Assembly (NCBI GenBank): GCA_021432605.1 | Contig: MU271148.1 | Coordinates: forward strand, 2,239,362 to 2,303,361 | Direction of reading: 5' to 3' | DNA from: Coniochaeta sp. PMI_546 | Taxonomy: Eukaryota; Ascomycota; Sordariomycetes; Coniochaetales; Coniochaetaceae | DNA length: 64,000 nucleotides | In this document: positions 1 to 10,511 of the stretch, piece after piece | Numbering within the stretch: the first letter of the stretch is position 1 | How the letters are laid out: every line of letters begins with the position of its first letter | Made by a program: the position numbers and the translations under genes | The notes under the pieces: model-generated | The model's database searches: none | The model's input: only the letters and a program-made list of their open reading frames with translations | What the model was told of the DNA's origin: nothing

Positions 1-113
1 TTTCACCCTATCCCAGTATGCCTCAAACGCCGGATATCATGACGCGACGAAAGCCCTATGTTACAGGAGCAATGACCGAGCGAAGAAAGAAACTAAATCA
101 GAAGCAGACTATC

Positions 114-2051
114 TTAGTCGTGGTGCTTCTTCTTCTTCTTCTTGGGCTCCTCCTTGGCTGGAGGGGCTTCCTCCTCGTCGTCTGACTGTGCCTTCCTCTT
201 GGAGGACTTCTTCTTCGGTGTCGGCTCCTCGGCCTTGTGCTCCTTCTTCTTGGTAACTTGCAGAGTGCCATCAGCGTTCAGTTTGATCTCGCCCTTGGCG
301 AGCTTCTTGTTGAACTTCTTTACTGAGAGACCAGCCTCCTCGGCGAGGCGCTCAATATCTGCCTCGGAAGGCACCTTCGGCGCAGCTTCCTCGTCGGCCT
401 CGGCCATCTCGACCTCGGGAACCTCCTCAATCAGTGACTTCCTCTTCTTGTCCTTCTTGTCTTTCTTTTCCTTCTTGACCGGCGTGGTAGCATCCTCAGC
501 GGCGTCATCCTTCTCAACAGCGGGCTCACCGATAGCCTGTCCATCAGCACCAATGTTGTACTTGCGCACCTCCTTGAGGTCGAACTGCTCTGGTTGAGGA
601 TGGCCAATCAGGATATTGGACTTGATAGGCTTGCCTTCAAGCCTGGAGAGGTTGTTTGACAGCTTGGAAAAGGCAAGAGCACCGAGGACACCTGGTTGCT
701 CAGCATCCTCCTCCTCGCCTAGAGCATCGTGGCGGACACCAAGGGCAACCTTGGCGGCCAGCTGACGGGCGATCTTGCCCTTGTTTTTGCCGGAAGCCTG
801 ACCCACAAGCGATGCGTGGTAAATCATACCGTACTTGGGCGTTGCGTGCTTGGTCTTGAGAGCACGGAAGAGCGCCTTCTCGGCACCGAGGATCTGGATG
901 GTACTGGCGGGCTTCTTGGCAAGATCCATGATCGAACCAGCGTGCGAGATGAGTCTCGCACCGACCAGATGACCAATGAGCTCTGTCATGTTAGGGGCAA
1001 TAGCCTTCATACGGTTCTCGAGGTAGCGCGCGAGGTCGTCACGGTATTGTGCGTACTCGACAACCACTTCGGCGAGGCTCTTGATGTTGTTGATGTCGTC
1101 CTCCGCGATCTCGGTTCCCATACTAATGTCAGCCGCAGCACGAACAGCGCCCTCGACGCTCTCCTCCAAGAAGGACAGGTCGGCGTTAGGAAGGTTGGAT
1201 CGCAGACCCAACTCCAAAATGACCTTTGCGTAGAGCACGTTGCCGGTGAGAATCTTGGCCAGTTCCGGGAAGTGCCATCCGTACCATTCGCGTGCGCGCA
1301 TGGCGTAGGTGTTGAGCTCCTTGTCCATCTCATCGAGGAGAGAAACAGCGTGAATGATCATGACATCGACCTTTTCAGGTGAGAACTTCAGCTTGTGGCG
1401 CGACAGAGTGTGCGCGAGACCCAGAGACATCTCTTTGAAGTTCTCCGGTAGCATACCCGGTACCAGCTCCGCAAGATGTTCGCGAATGGCTCGAAAGAGG
1501 TCGTTGCTCGCTGGGTCGGTGATTGGCTTGATGTTGAGGTTAGGAAGCTTGGAGACCGAGTTTCCGAGGAGCTTCTCTGCGACTATGAGAGAGGCCTTCT
1601 TCTCATCCTTCAGTTCGTCAAGAAGATGCGCGAGCTTCGGTGTGACTTTGCCCTCCAGCAGGCTAGAGATCTCGGAAAGTGCAGTTGCAGACGAATCGAA
1701 CTTGGCGAATTCCTTCATGCGAATCCTTCCGAACCTGTCAATATATTGCTACAAGGCAGGGCAGGCTGAATGACTTACTCCTTAGCAATCTTCTCGGCGG
1801 TTGAGATACGGCTCAGGAAATCCTCCGAATCGAGCAGCTTCTTGTCGGTAGCCTTGAACAGGCCATAACTGAAAGCAACATATGTTAGCCATTCTGAAAT
1901 TCTGATTGAATAAAGTGACCAAGAAGTTGAGATCATCCTATGCTACAAGTAGAACAAGTAGGCAGGATGGCAGATGGAAAGAGGGCTGCATGCAATTGAG
2001 ATACGGAACGACGTACCCGGCACTGGTCTCCGCAAGAACAAACAGAGGCAT
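114..2051 (-). CDS. NOP58: Nucleolar protein Nop58 (box C/D snoRNP core)
   Basis: Core protein of box C/D snoRNPs, which guide rRNA 2'-O-methylation and early pre-rRNA processing in the nucleolus. I join three exons: 2017-2051, 1779-1868 and 114-1734, giving 581 residues. The start is the ATG at 2051, opening MPLFVLAETSAGYG, the usual family start; the longest open frame alone would begin only at an internal Met. In order I see the NOP5 N-terminal domain, a coiled-coil/NOSIC stretch and the Nop RNA-protein domain (LVGARLISHAGSI, then the ATPKYGMIYHASLVGQ region). An acidic then lysine-rich tail with KKE/KKD runs ends in KKKKKKHHD. Such tails are typical of Nop56/Nop58. It diverges from VMA6 across 377 bp. 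Identification is firm; exon boundaries are supported by GTACGT and GTAAGT donors and matching phases. Confidence 0.97.
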
Positions 2052-2428
2052 ATTGGCGACGTGTTACCCCGGTTTCCTGTTTTTGGTGGTCGTCGTCCGG
2101 TGATTTCGGACTGTCGATATTTGTCGCCGGCGATGTTGGTGTTGAAGGAAAAGCTGGGTTCCTAAGTGTGTGAACAATTTTTTTTCGAACTGCGCGAGGA
2201 AGCTCTCGGAGGGGCGTGGCGCTAACCCAAACGGGGAGCTCCAGCAGCTGGCCCGCAGATCAGCCGCCAGCTGGCGGGCAGCTCACACTTCGCAGCGAAT
2301 GTCTCCAAGAGTTGACGACACACTCAAGAGGCATCAACCGAACGCATTGTTGGATTCCAATCTTTGATAACCTTCAGGAACCAACCCAAGTACGTCGACA
2401 AGTCTGTAACAGAGGAAGCCTACCCAAA
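2052..2428. promoter_or_regulatory. Shared NOP58/VMA6 divergent intergenic region
   Basis: The 377 bp between the two start codons must hold both promoters. It contains a perfect 14-bp palindrome, CCGCCAGCTGGCGG, at 2264-2277, with a related CAGCAGCTGG just upstream. I see no clear TATA box. The regulatory role is inferred from position only. Confidence 0.5.
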
Positions 2429-3699
2429 ATGGAGGGTCTTTTCTTCAATGTCAACAACGGGTTTGTACTTTGTGTATTGTGTCGCGAATTGCGTATGTGT
2501 TAACTGATATGGTGACAGCTACATCGAAGGCATTGTCCGTGGCTACAGGAATGGTCTTCTGACCGGCGGCAACTACCACAACATGGTCCAGTGTGAGACC
2601 ATCGATGGTATGATGGCCGCCCAAGAGATACATTTAGGATGCAAGCTGATTAGATTCAGACCTCAAGCTCCAGCTCGGACCTGCTTATGGCGACTTCCTC
2701 GCCTCGCTGCCCCCTAATCCCTCGACATCCAGTCTTGCAGCAAAGACCACGGACAAGCTAGTCTCCGAGTTTCGATACGTACGAGCAAATGCAGTTGGGT
2801 CCCTAGCGAAGTTCATGGACTACCTCACATATGGATACATGATCGATAACGTTGCGCTTCTCATCACCGGCACCCTCCACGAACGAGACACCCGCGAGCT
2901 GCTGGACCGGTGTCATCCCTTGGGCTGGTTCGAAACCATGCCGGTCCTCTGCGTCGCGACGAATATTGAGGAGCTCTACAACAGTGTTCTCATCGAGACA
3001 CCCTTGGCTCCTTTCTTCAAGGGCAGTCTAAGCCACCAAGATCTCGACGAGCTGAACATCGAGATCGTACGCAACACGCTGTACAAGAACTACCTTGAGG
3101 ATTTCTACCACTTTGTCAACAACCACCCGGATATAGCCGGGACCCCGACTGCCGAGGTCATGTCCGAGATTCTCGAGTTCGAGGCTGACAGACGGGCCAT
3201 CAACATCACGCTGAACTCCTTTGGTACGGAGCTGTCCAAGGCAGACCGTAAGAAGCTCTACCCGAATTTTGGGCAGTTGTACCCTGAGGGTACCCTCATG
3301 CTATCTCGAGCAGATGATTTCGATGGCGTTCGGCTGGCTGTCGACGGCGTGGCCGACTACAAGAGCTTCTTCGATGCCGCTGGACTTGGCGGTGGGCCGT
3401 CCGGTCCTGGTAACATGGGCGGCGGTACCGGATCTGACGGCAGGAGTCTAGAGGACATGTTCTACCAGAAGGAGATGGAGATTTCCAAGGGCGCTTTCAC
3501 GAGACAGTTCACATATGCCATCGTCTACGCTTGGGTGAGGCTGAGGGAGCAGGTGAGTTTATCTGACATGCCGTGATCCACCGTAATGACATCTGTGTTC
3601 TAACTTCGACCGTAGGAAATCCGCAACATCACATGGATTGCTGAGTGCATAGCACAGAACCAGAAGGACCGCATCAACAACTATATCAGTGTTTTCTGA
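2429..3699 (+). CDS. VMA6: V-type H+-ATPase V0 subunit d
   Basis: Subunit d of the vacuolar ATPase couples the V1 central stalk to the V0 proteolipid ring on the cytosolic face of vacuolar and endosomal membranes. Four exons (2429-2460, 2519-2607, 2660-3552, 3616-3699) give 365 residues. It starts MEGLFFNVNNGYIEGIVRGY and ends RINNYISVF, both family hallmarks. Between them lie the DDLKLQLGPAYGDFL, YGYMIDNVALLITGTLH and HPLGWFETMPVL segments. It is slightly longer than yeast Vma6 (345), mostly through a glycine-rich insert near residue 290 (GLGGGPSGPGNMGGG). Only the large third exon shows as a long open frame; the first, second and last exons were recovered from splice signals and phase. The 3' end converges on MRPS28 with 244 bp between stops. 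Confidence 0.97.
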
Positions 3700-3943
3700 G
3701 GTGGCCGGAATGCGGTCGTGTCATTTCTTACTCATTCTGTAGCATCACTCAGCGCGCAAAACGCATCCTACTAATGGATTCAACCTGGGAGCATAGGCGT
3801 CATTGGTTAAGGTCTAGCAGTGGACCACGGACACGGGTGTTTTGAAGTTCTTTGTCTTCGCTGTATTGTACATAGATAATTACATGGTCACACGTGCTCT
3901 ACAATCCGGATCAACAGAAAACGAGGCACCCGCCATGGCCACG

Positions 3944-4966
3944 CTACAAAGTGATCTGTTCCTTCCACGTCGCCGGAGACAGCCCCAGCGTCTCTATCAT
4001 GTGGTGCCACCTCCCGCTGCCCCTCTCCTTCCTCTCCATGTACTTCAACAACCGCTGCCTCTTGTGGCACATCCTCCGCAAGCTTCTCTTGTTGTTCTTA
4101 TCCTTGTGACCCTTCGGTCCCTCAAGTGCCAGGGCCAAAGCCCGGATCTTGGCCGTCAGAATGGAGATCTGGACTTCGCTGCTGCCAGTGTCCGGGCCGG
4201 CACGCACCGGTTTGGGAACATCCTCCACACCGCGTGCGAGGGGAGGAGCAGGGTTCGGGAGAGTCATGTCTGTCTGATGACGTCCAAAGGTCTCGATGCA
4301 TCGGCGGATATTCGCGTGTCGACGATCCTTTGCGCTGCCCTTGCTCAGGTCTGTGATGCGTTGCAGAGCGGCGACGGCCTTTGCGTGGTGTCTCTCGTGC
4401 TCCTGCAATTGTCTCTTCTCCGCCTCTGGGTCAGACTTCGCTCGGTCCTCGGGTTCTAGTGGTTTGGTGAGGAGATATGACTGCTCAATGGCCTTCTCCA
4501 CCTCCTGATCCTTCAACAGGTAGTTTCGGAGGTATGGGGAGGTCGGAAGAGGGCGCGGTTCCTCTAGTGGGTTGCCGTCATCGTCTCTTGGCGGTGTCGA
4601 GAGCGGTGCCTGGCCGGCGGAGTCAAACGACTCGACAAAAGGAGTTGTGATGCCGTGGACAGGGCTGCCCCAGGCCTCGTCCTTGACTTTTTGCAACTCT
4701 TCCCGACGCTTCACATTGGCCGCCTTTCTTTGTTGTGCTTGTGCCCACCCGTAAGGATCCTGTTTCATTCGCCTCTTCTTCTCTTTTCGGGACAGGTTGG
4801 CCGTCTGGACGATAGGTAGGAGACTCGGCGTCGAAGGTTGAGCTGCTGGTCGGATGCATACTGAAGTAGTGTTAGGGCATAAAATACATCACCAGAGCAT
4901 CATGGTGGCCGATTTCTTACAATTGAACATCCGCAGCCCTTGCGGGCCGGGTAATCGTGGAGGCAT
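3944..4966 (-). CDS. MRPS28: Mitochondrial small-subunit ribosomal protein uS15m
   Basis: Mitochondrial counterpart of bacterial S15, which binds the central domain of small-subunit rRNA. Two exons, 4921-4966 and 3944-4860, give 320 residues. The S15 domain occupies roughly the last 90 residues: DTGSSEVQISILTAKI, then RRMCHKRQRLLKYMERKE, then WHHMIETLGLSP. The first about 45 residues are basic and nearly free of acidic residues (MPPRLPGPQGLRMFN...), as expected for a mitochondrial presequence; targeting is inferred. The middle is a charged, low-conservation stretch, as in other fungal uS15m proteins, which are far longer than bacterial S15. The start comes from the short first exon before a GTAAGA donor at 4920; the larger open frame alone would miss it. 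Confidence 0.93.
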
Positions 4967-5315
4967 GTTGATGCCTTGCTGGGTTACAGAGCTGTTGTCG
5001 ATGGCCAGCCCATCCGCAAACTTTTGACTCCGTTACACCCCCGAGCTTAGCGTGACTTTTCGATCGGCAGGACGCGCCGGAAGAACTTCGGTAGATCGGT
5101 CTGGCAGCATCCCGACGACCGAGTACACGTACGTACGCACGAAGACAATTTCCCATTTTACATTCGTGCGAGTTGGTGGGGAATTCGAGAACAAGCCAAG
5201 GACAGTGACCTTTAAGTGTATATGCCCAGGCTCTTGAGCTGAGGCCAACAATTACTGGTGTACAGAAAAATCAAGGCGCCAAGACCAGACCGTTGTCCTC
5301 CTGACGACTTGCACC
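4967..5315. other. Intergenic, MRPS28 promoter side
   Basis: 349 bp between the MRPS28 start and the stop of the next gene upstream on the same strand. It must contain the MRPS28 promoter. I see a GTACGTACG motif near 5107 but no other clear feature. Confidence 0.4.
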
Positions 5316-7766
5316 TTAATTCCCCATCTCTGTGTCGATGTTCTCCATCTCCTCCCACTCCTCCTCCGCCTGCGCCTCATCCATTCTCTCAATCTCTGTC
5401 ACCTTCTCCTGGTCCATGTTGAACAGTTCAAGGTTGACTGGTGGCCGAGGGACAGGCCGCCATTGATAGCGATTGTCAGCAATTCTCCGAAATACAAGGT
5501 GGGGATAACGCTGGAAAAATTGATCGCGGTCGCGGGGAAAGCTGGCAACCTGGATACCTCCTCAGTTGACGACACCAGGAACAGGCCTGCAGCGTTGTGC
5601 CCCAGTCATCCCCGAACTGGAAGTTTTCCTGTTGGCACGCTGTCTTCATCTCACGACCGTAATATACGTGACACATGTCACACATGGTCCGCGTTTTTGG
5701 AAGCCAGCCCTTTGCCGGAGGAAAGCCAATTGCAATGAGAGGTCCATCGATTCGGTTTAGTTTCGAGAGATTATCCTCTAGGCTTTGGAGCCTTGGAATG
5801 CTCCGCGCAATTTTATTCGCTGTGGAGATGACAAACTTCTGGTTAAAGAAGTCCGTTGTGACCGTTCGAACCCGGCCTGGGTAGGGCTTCAAGAGTGGAA
5901 GGAAAGCCGGGGCGGTGGTATTGCTGTTGGAGGTCTTAAACTCCCACTGGTAAAGGGAGCCCATGAAGTTCATAACCCTTATCCAGTCGCATGACATGTA
6001 GTTCACCTCATCTCCGAACTTTGATGAAGTGACACCCTTCCATACGGTTGAAGGTCTATGTACGAAGAGTCCTTTATGTAGGGCACAAGACCTCCATTGG
6101 CCGGTGGTAGTTCGCCAGACAACCCTGACCGCTAATGCCGCCGCGTCTGCATAGACATCCCACGGTCCAACTTCTGGGACTGATAACCAAGGGGTGGGAT
6201 GCCTCGGGAGACGGCGGCCATCACGTGGTGCCATAATCTCGACCACGAGGTGAACATACGTCCCAGGTTCCAGTCCGGGACAGTCTTTAGGGTATATCGA
6301 TAAGTCCATTTGGCCGCTACCGAGGCGGTTTTGCGGAACCGTTTTCAAGATGACCTTCATTTTGTCGCCTTGAACTATCCCGTTCCGCTTATGTGACTGA
6401 ACCTTTTTCTGAATGCCATGGAACTGGTATCTGTCTTCGGCCCCAGACTCGTCGTAAAGGATGATTTTAGTCCAGAGTGTGGATTCGATAGTTGAAGGAT
6501 ACTCGAGGAGCGGACTGCTCCAGTTGCAGCCCTGAACACGCCTATCTTGGTCCCAAAGGAATGTCCCAGCCCCGAAATCATGGTGGCTTCTGGCGGTTTG
6601 TGCGAGCTCTGTTAGCTTTTCTGCTAAAGCTTTTGACTAGTTTCGAGACACTATGTCCTCCACCGTATTCTGTTGGTCCCAGTCCCCGAATAGCCTGGCA
6701 TTATAGGACTCGAATAGCATTATGAACAGCTGTTCGATCCAAGGGGCGCTGGTCCTCTGCATTGTCTCGATCTCATGCACAAACGAGATTGGGATGAATC
6801 GCAACTCCCCACCAGGTTCTTTCATTATGTTCCTCGCTGTCCTATAGTGCGTGCTCGTGTCCGAAAAGACATTGATGGTAGTCGTATGTTCGTGTAGCCT
6901 GCGGCGGACATTGATAGAGCGGCCCACGTAAAGCCCCTTATCACCCCGTCTATTTCGATATAGGATGATGTAGAAGGCAAGGCAGCGGTTGATTTCGTGA
7001 CCCTCAGGTAACCGGGAAAGAAGTTGATCGAGATCGTCGAGCCGCCACAAGTCCTCAAACGTCGGCATACGCCACTGGTCGTTACCATTCTGCATATGGA
7101 TGCGGAAACAATCTAGGGTTCCGAACTCGTGCATACCTAGACAATTTACATTAGTAAGAATAGAATAGTCTATAGAACGAAAGGTGAGGAAGGTGTTGTA
7201 AAATTCTAGTGGGTAAAAAGGATCTCTTACCCCGAACCATCGGCTTAACAACGAGCCATGGATTGCCTGAAAGAGGGTCAAGTATTTCTTCAGGTACTCC
7301 AAGGTCAAGCATGGTTTGCCTATTTGATGTTCGAGTGATAGTAGAAACGAATGTTGCCAAGAGCTTAGCAGATGTGCTGTCAAGAATTTGACCAGCCTGA
7401 CCTGGCAAAGCCGGTGTGTCGACCACTGAGCCTGTCAGCCGAATAGGCGCGTAAGGATCCTCGACTTTGAATTTTCGAACTGCCCTTCCAATCACAATAA
7501 GCGAGAAAGGTACTAGGAAGCCATCCTGTAGCTGCTCGGTAGGATGTGCGTATGGCCGTCGAGGATCGAAGAGCTGTACTGTAACCCAACGGAGACCTTT
7601 ACTGTTTGATCGAGAGATATACCCGACTGTGCTCCGTACAATAGGTTTCATTCGATCCGTTGGGCAGCACAGCAGCTATCATCTCTTCCCATTCGACGTC
7701 GCCGGGATGGAAGTCTTGCTTCAAACGAAAAGTGAAGATATCTGGGTCTGCGGACGAAGCGGCCAT
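5316..7766 (-). pseudogene. GIY-YIG domain protein with cysteine-rich tail, probably damaged
   Basis: Coding blocks in order: N-terminal block ending at 7231; intron 7137-7230; GIY-YIG exon from 7136; intron 5438-5495; last exon 5316-5437. The GIY-YIG core reads FYIILY, GLYVGRS and VRRRLHEH, with a glutamate in APWIEQLF, so the usual catalytic Tyr, Arg and Glu appear present. A middle region with WSSPLLEYPS follows. Next comes a Cys module (CDMC ... C ... CSWC ... C) and a short acidic C-terminus ending DTEMGN. From my knowledge this order resembles a family of fungal GIY-YIG proteins of unknown role. Two lesions: an in-frame TAG at 6637-6639 between GIY-YIG and the middle region, with matching frame on both sides; and a frame change near 7600-7650, because a well-contexted start at 7766 (MAASSADPDIF) lies in another frame from the rest. 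A short odd intron over the TAG is not excluded. Neighbours give no functional hint. Confidence 0.6.
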
Positions 7767-9808
7767 GGTTGCAAGTGTCCGAGGAAGCTTATTGAAGATG
7801 AGTCTTGAACCTGGTAACCCGGTATGTAGAAAATAAAGAGGTCAATGAAGGAGTGAGAAATGGTTGAGTCTTCAACTAGGAATTGAGGTGGTAAGCCAGA
7901 GAGATGGTAGAGGTCGAGAATCGTGAATGTCAAAGACAACGAGGTCCAAGAGAGACTGTGGAAAGTGGTTCGTGATCCGGAGTAGAAACCACAAAGGCAG
8001 GCTGGACAGATGTTAGGAACGGCAGAAGGAGAAGATTGGGAAGGGTTGTCGAAGGCTTTTATAGAATTTAACGAAATCCTTGACGAAGTGAATCACTACC
8101 TGAGGTCCTTCGAATGACCATAATGTTGAGTCCTAAGGGTGAGTCAAACAATTTTGTAACAGTCCGATGGGCCGAGACAAGTTTGTATCAACGAGTGAAT
8201 CACTGTCCTAGGTTGTGCCTGCCAATGTCATGTTGTTTGCACCATTTAGGTGAGTTAACCATGATTCATATGGCCTAGAACCCACGCGGAAATCAATAGT
8301 GATATCCAAATATGAATGACCGTTCCAAACCGAGTCTGCTACTGCTTGACCCCTTGATGAGCCTACCAATTCTAACAAACGTCACGCTCGCTCCCGCGAT
8401 ATGCCAGCAGCAGCACCACGTCCACAACGCCGCTAACAACTATTGCCAACCAGAAATACAATTTGAAGGATCAAATCTCATTCTGCAGGCAGACATGACT
8501 TCGGCGGCTTGTACGGCAGACACGACCACCAAGCTGTCTCGAAACCGCGGTAGTTTCGTGAAATCCAGACAGCGATCGCTGCGCTATCTTTATTCGAAGA
8601 GGAGATCCTCCTACGCTCGAAGTCGCCATAACAGCGAAAGCTGGCGCCACGACGATTTATAGCACGACTGTATTCAACACAGGATTATACGACGTACCCC
8701 CAGCGGCTCGCCAAGTTAAGAATGCCATAGTGTCACTTCTTTGTACCGAAATGGAAACATATTATATAAACATCCTGTTAGTCGAGAATGTCCGCCCCCT
8801 TTGCCCTGGCGTCCTGCTATTGAGATTGTCTCTCATGTCCATCAAACGACCGAACCCGCTTATTCTAGACCGGCGCCTAAGAAAAGTGTAGCAGCATGTG
8901 TCTGCTAGGCCCAGTTGACACAGGATGTGTCGGGAGGTATTCGACTGAGAAGGATACCTGGACCGAGTGCTTCTCCTTGAGAAACTTGATCCTTATCTCA
9001 ACCAGAAGCGGAAGCTGGATATTGAGGACAATAGCCTATGCAATAGGCGCAGGGCATCACCCGGTACTGTACTCCTAAGACAGTGCCGGAGAGGTTGCAG
9101 CCAACTTCGGAAGCTCAACAAGCTAGGCTACCAAAATCTTGCCTTCGGACGAGATCAGGAACGATAACAAAGGGCCTGCAAGAGGCACCGCCCATACGTG
9201 AACAATGTTCAAGCGGTCAAACAGCGGAGCTTTGGGTGCTGGAGTTTCCTTCAACTGTTACTGGAACAACGCTCGGCAATGCCGTCGCGAATGATTTTCC
9301 ATTTCGGTTACCGAATGTGAGTCTGTTCGCCTCACTGCGAAGTTGGGATAACTGTCCCCCCTTTTTTGTGTTGTTATTGTACGGCTATCTCTCTCTCTCT
9401 CTCCAGTATGGATCCCATGCGCATAGACAGATTATTACGGATCACCAGCTGTGCAATCGCCTTAATGGTCATCCCGAGTCTGAAAGCATGCAACGTAGTC
9501 TGTATCATCTTTACTACGAGGAACCAAACCAACATACAGAGCAAAGGGCGGGTGCATTTACACGGCTGAGAAGAACCACTACTCGCACACAACGAAAAGA
9601 CTCGGGCAATAAGAGCCCAGGTCCGGTTCTCTTTTCAATCAGGTGGGTTGTAGGCGGCAGAGCTAGATCAGACATCTTGGTGTAGAGGGAAGGCACGATG
9701 CTTGCTCCTTCCACACAGGACACACACAGATAGAATAGACTAAGTGTACAGAATCTCTGTGTGCATGCTGTGCCCTGTCGTAAAAATGATTCTGCAACCA
9801 TCACAGAG
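7767..9808. other. Gene-poor region
   Basis: About 2 kb with no gene I can support. Features: GTGAATCACT repeated at about 8089 and 8193, several TGAGTC/TGAGTT motifs between 8125 and 8260, and a short CT dinucleotide run near 9390-9405. Some plus-strand stretches (about 9180-9340, reading ELWVLEFPST in one frame) look vaguely coding and may be the 5' side of the relic that follows. Confidence 0.35.
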
Positions 9809-10511
9809 ATGAATGAGGTCTGGACCAGCAGCAACAGCGCCACAGGGGGCTTGCGTCCCTACTGTCTCGTCCCTCCCATCGCCGAGCTCGACTGGGCTAC
9901 GGCCAGAGGTAACATATTGCTCCGGCCTTCTCAATCAATAGACTGTGCTGATGCCATGACATTTGAAGCGATTCCCGGAAACACCTCTACCACTAGTAAG
10001 TAATATTGCTCCCCCTTACTTATGGCTACCCCTATTTTGCCTTTTCGTATCTCTTGTACCTTGATATGTTTTGCCCCTGGGTATATTCTGCCTGTCAATG
10101 CTCCTGGTGAGGTTTCAGCTGAGAGAATAGAGTGCTAACACCGAACGATAGACCAGATCTGGGAGACCACCGCCGTTTCAGACGAGGAGGAAGATGCTGA
10201 GGCAACCGAATCCGACTCCGACCCCGACGACAGGACCACGGATGCTGCTATCTGGCGCACCACCACTCCTCCTCCGCCACCGAATTTCGTATGTAGAATA
10301 GTCCATATTTACTCCCCCAGCCTCCTTCTTCTTGCTTACTTCTTTTGCGTGTTTGTGGTACTCCTCGTCACACCAGAACCCCGTTGTCCAGGCGAGTAGC
10401 GCTCGGGCTGGGCGGCCCTCCATGATCCCAGTGTGGTTTCGTTGCTTTCCCCTTTCCCGACAATATAGTCTCCTTCAGTCCTGGCTGAGTAGAGCTGAGG
10501 AGCGGCCGTAG
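9809..10511 (+). CDS. Weak three-exon candidate gene or relic, unknown product
   Basis: I do not recognise this. A consistent spliced model exists: exons 9809-9995, 10152-10288 and 10377-10511, giving 152 residues. Donors are GTAAGT and GTATGT; the first intron has a GCTAAC branch-like site about 17 nt before its TAG acceptor. Phases match at both junctions. The protein starts MNEVWTSSNS, has an acidic middle (SDEEEDAEATESDSD) and a TTTPPPPPNF proline run. I see no signal peptide or known domain. The acidic and proline-rich linker suggests the 3' remainder of a longer protein, perhaps with upstream exons now decayed. It could equally be a chance model in gene-poor DNA. RNA evidence would be needed before treating it as a gene. 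Confidence 0.3.

Noticed and set aside
729-1382. Plus-strand 217-codon open frame opposite NOP58
   Set aside because: Exact antisense shadow of the well-identified NOP58 exon; no domain of its own.
3842-4459. Plus-strand 205-codon open frame opposite MRPS28
   Set aside because: Overlaps the S15-domain exon on the other strand; Leu/Pro/Arg-rich with no family resemblance.
5860-5885. Another GTTCGAACCC tRNA-like B box
   Set aside because: Lies within the GIY-YIG coding frame and no cloverleaf can be drawn around it.
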